Source of the DNA: JAQUGA01 sp964521105
GTDB lineage: Bacteria > Bacteroidota > Bacteroidia > Bacteroidales > WCHB1-69
Direction: 5' to 3'
Length of the DNA stretch: 6,530 nt
Assembly (NCBI GenBank): GCA_964521105.1
Contig: CAZFPO010000142.1
Coordinates: 1-6,530, forward strand
A program made the translations under genes and the position numbers. Of this stretch, positions 6,512-6,530 are shown one piece after another. The notes under the pieces are model-generated. The model was not told the origin of the DNA. It did no database searches and worked only from the letters and a program-made list of their open reading frames with translations. Each line of letters opens with the position of its first letter. The first letter of the stretch is position 1.

Positions 6512-6519
6512 TATCTTTG
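6512..6519 (+). promoter_or_regulatory. -7 promoter element reading out of the window
   Basis: TATCTTTG at 6512-6519, followed by CAG, is a strong match to the Bacteroidota -7 consensus TAnnTTTG. No TTG is found 17-23 bp upstream, so the -33 half is missing or degenerate. The downstream gene would begin beyond base 6530. The 288 bp from 6243 to the window end contain no credible gene apart from the relic at 6300-6411. Confidence 0.4.
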
Positions 6520-6530
6520 CAGTTCAATCA

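Overview
The window looks like a chromosomal segment of a member of the Bacteroidota; I cannot place it below phylum level. The grounds are low G+C content, absence of clear Shine-Dalgarno sequences in front of the genes, -7 promoter elements of the TAnnTTTG type, a two-repeat PepSY-like exported protein of a kind common in this phylum, and palindromic GCCAC...GTGGC intergenic repeats. It holds five intact protein genes, one probable 5' gene remnant, and repeat-rich intergenic DNA at both ends.

Left part (1-439): no intact gene. A short reading frame with a convincing signal-peptide start (25-108) runs into a repeat after about 15 codons and stops, so it is probably the broken 5' end of an exported-protein gene. 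It is followed by a cluster of imperfect palindromic repeats: two copies of one element (77-162 and 303-429), a further inverted repeat between them, and a strong 15-bp-stem hairpin inside the second copy. The cluster ends 10 bp from the stop codon of the next gene.

Minus-strand block (440-3565): a two-gene overlapping unit is transcribed leftwards from a good Bacteroidota-type promoter at 1699-1732. Its first gene encodes a TSUP (TauE/SafE) family membrane transporter and its second a secreted PepSY-like protein. Upstream lies a separate minus-strand gene for an APC-superfamily amino acid permease of the cationic amino acid transporter type, starting at GTG.

Plus-strand block (3745-6242): a copper export unit, divergent from the permease across about 215 bp. 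It has a Cu(+)-exporting P1B-1 ATPase (CopA type) with every signature residue visible, followed 11 bp later by a 72-residue heavy-metal-associated domain protein that probably acts as a cytosolic copper chaperone. No copper-responsive regulator gene is in the window. The likely pathway is chaperone delivery of Cu(+) to the ATPase and ATP-driven efflux across the inner membrane.

Right part (6243-6530): no intact gene. A compact element at 6300-6411 has inverted GTGGAC/GTCCAC motifs near its ends and a 29-codon open stretch on the minus strand; it may be the relic end of a mobile element. A -7 promoter element at 6512-6519 points out of the window to a gene beyond the right edge.

I found no convincing new multi-gene system. 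The points most worth a second look are the repeat cluster with the severed signal-peptide gene, the overlapping TSUP/PepSY-like pair, and the relic element at the right end.
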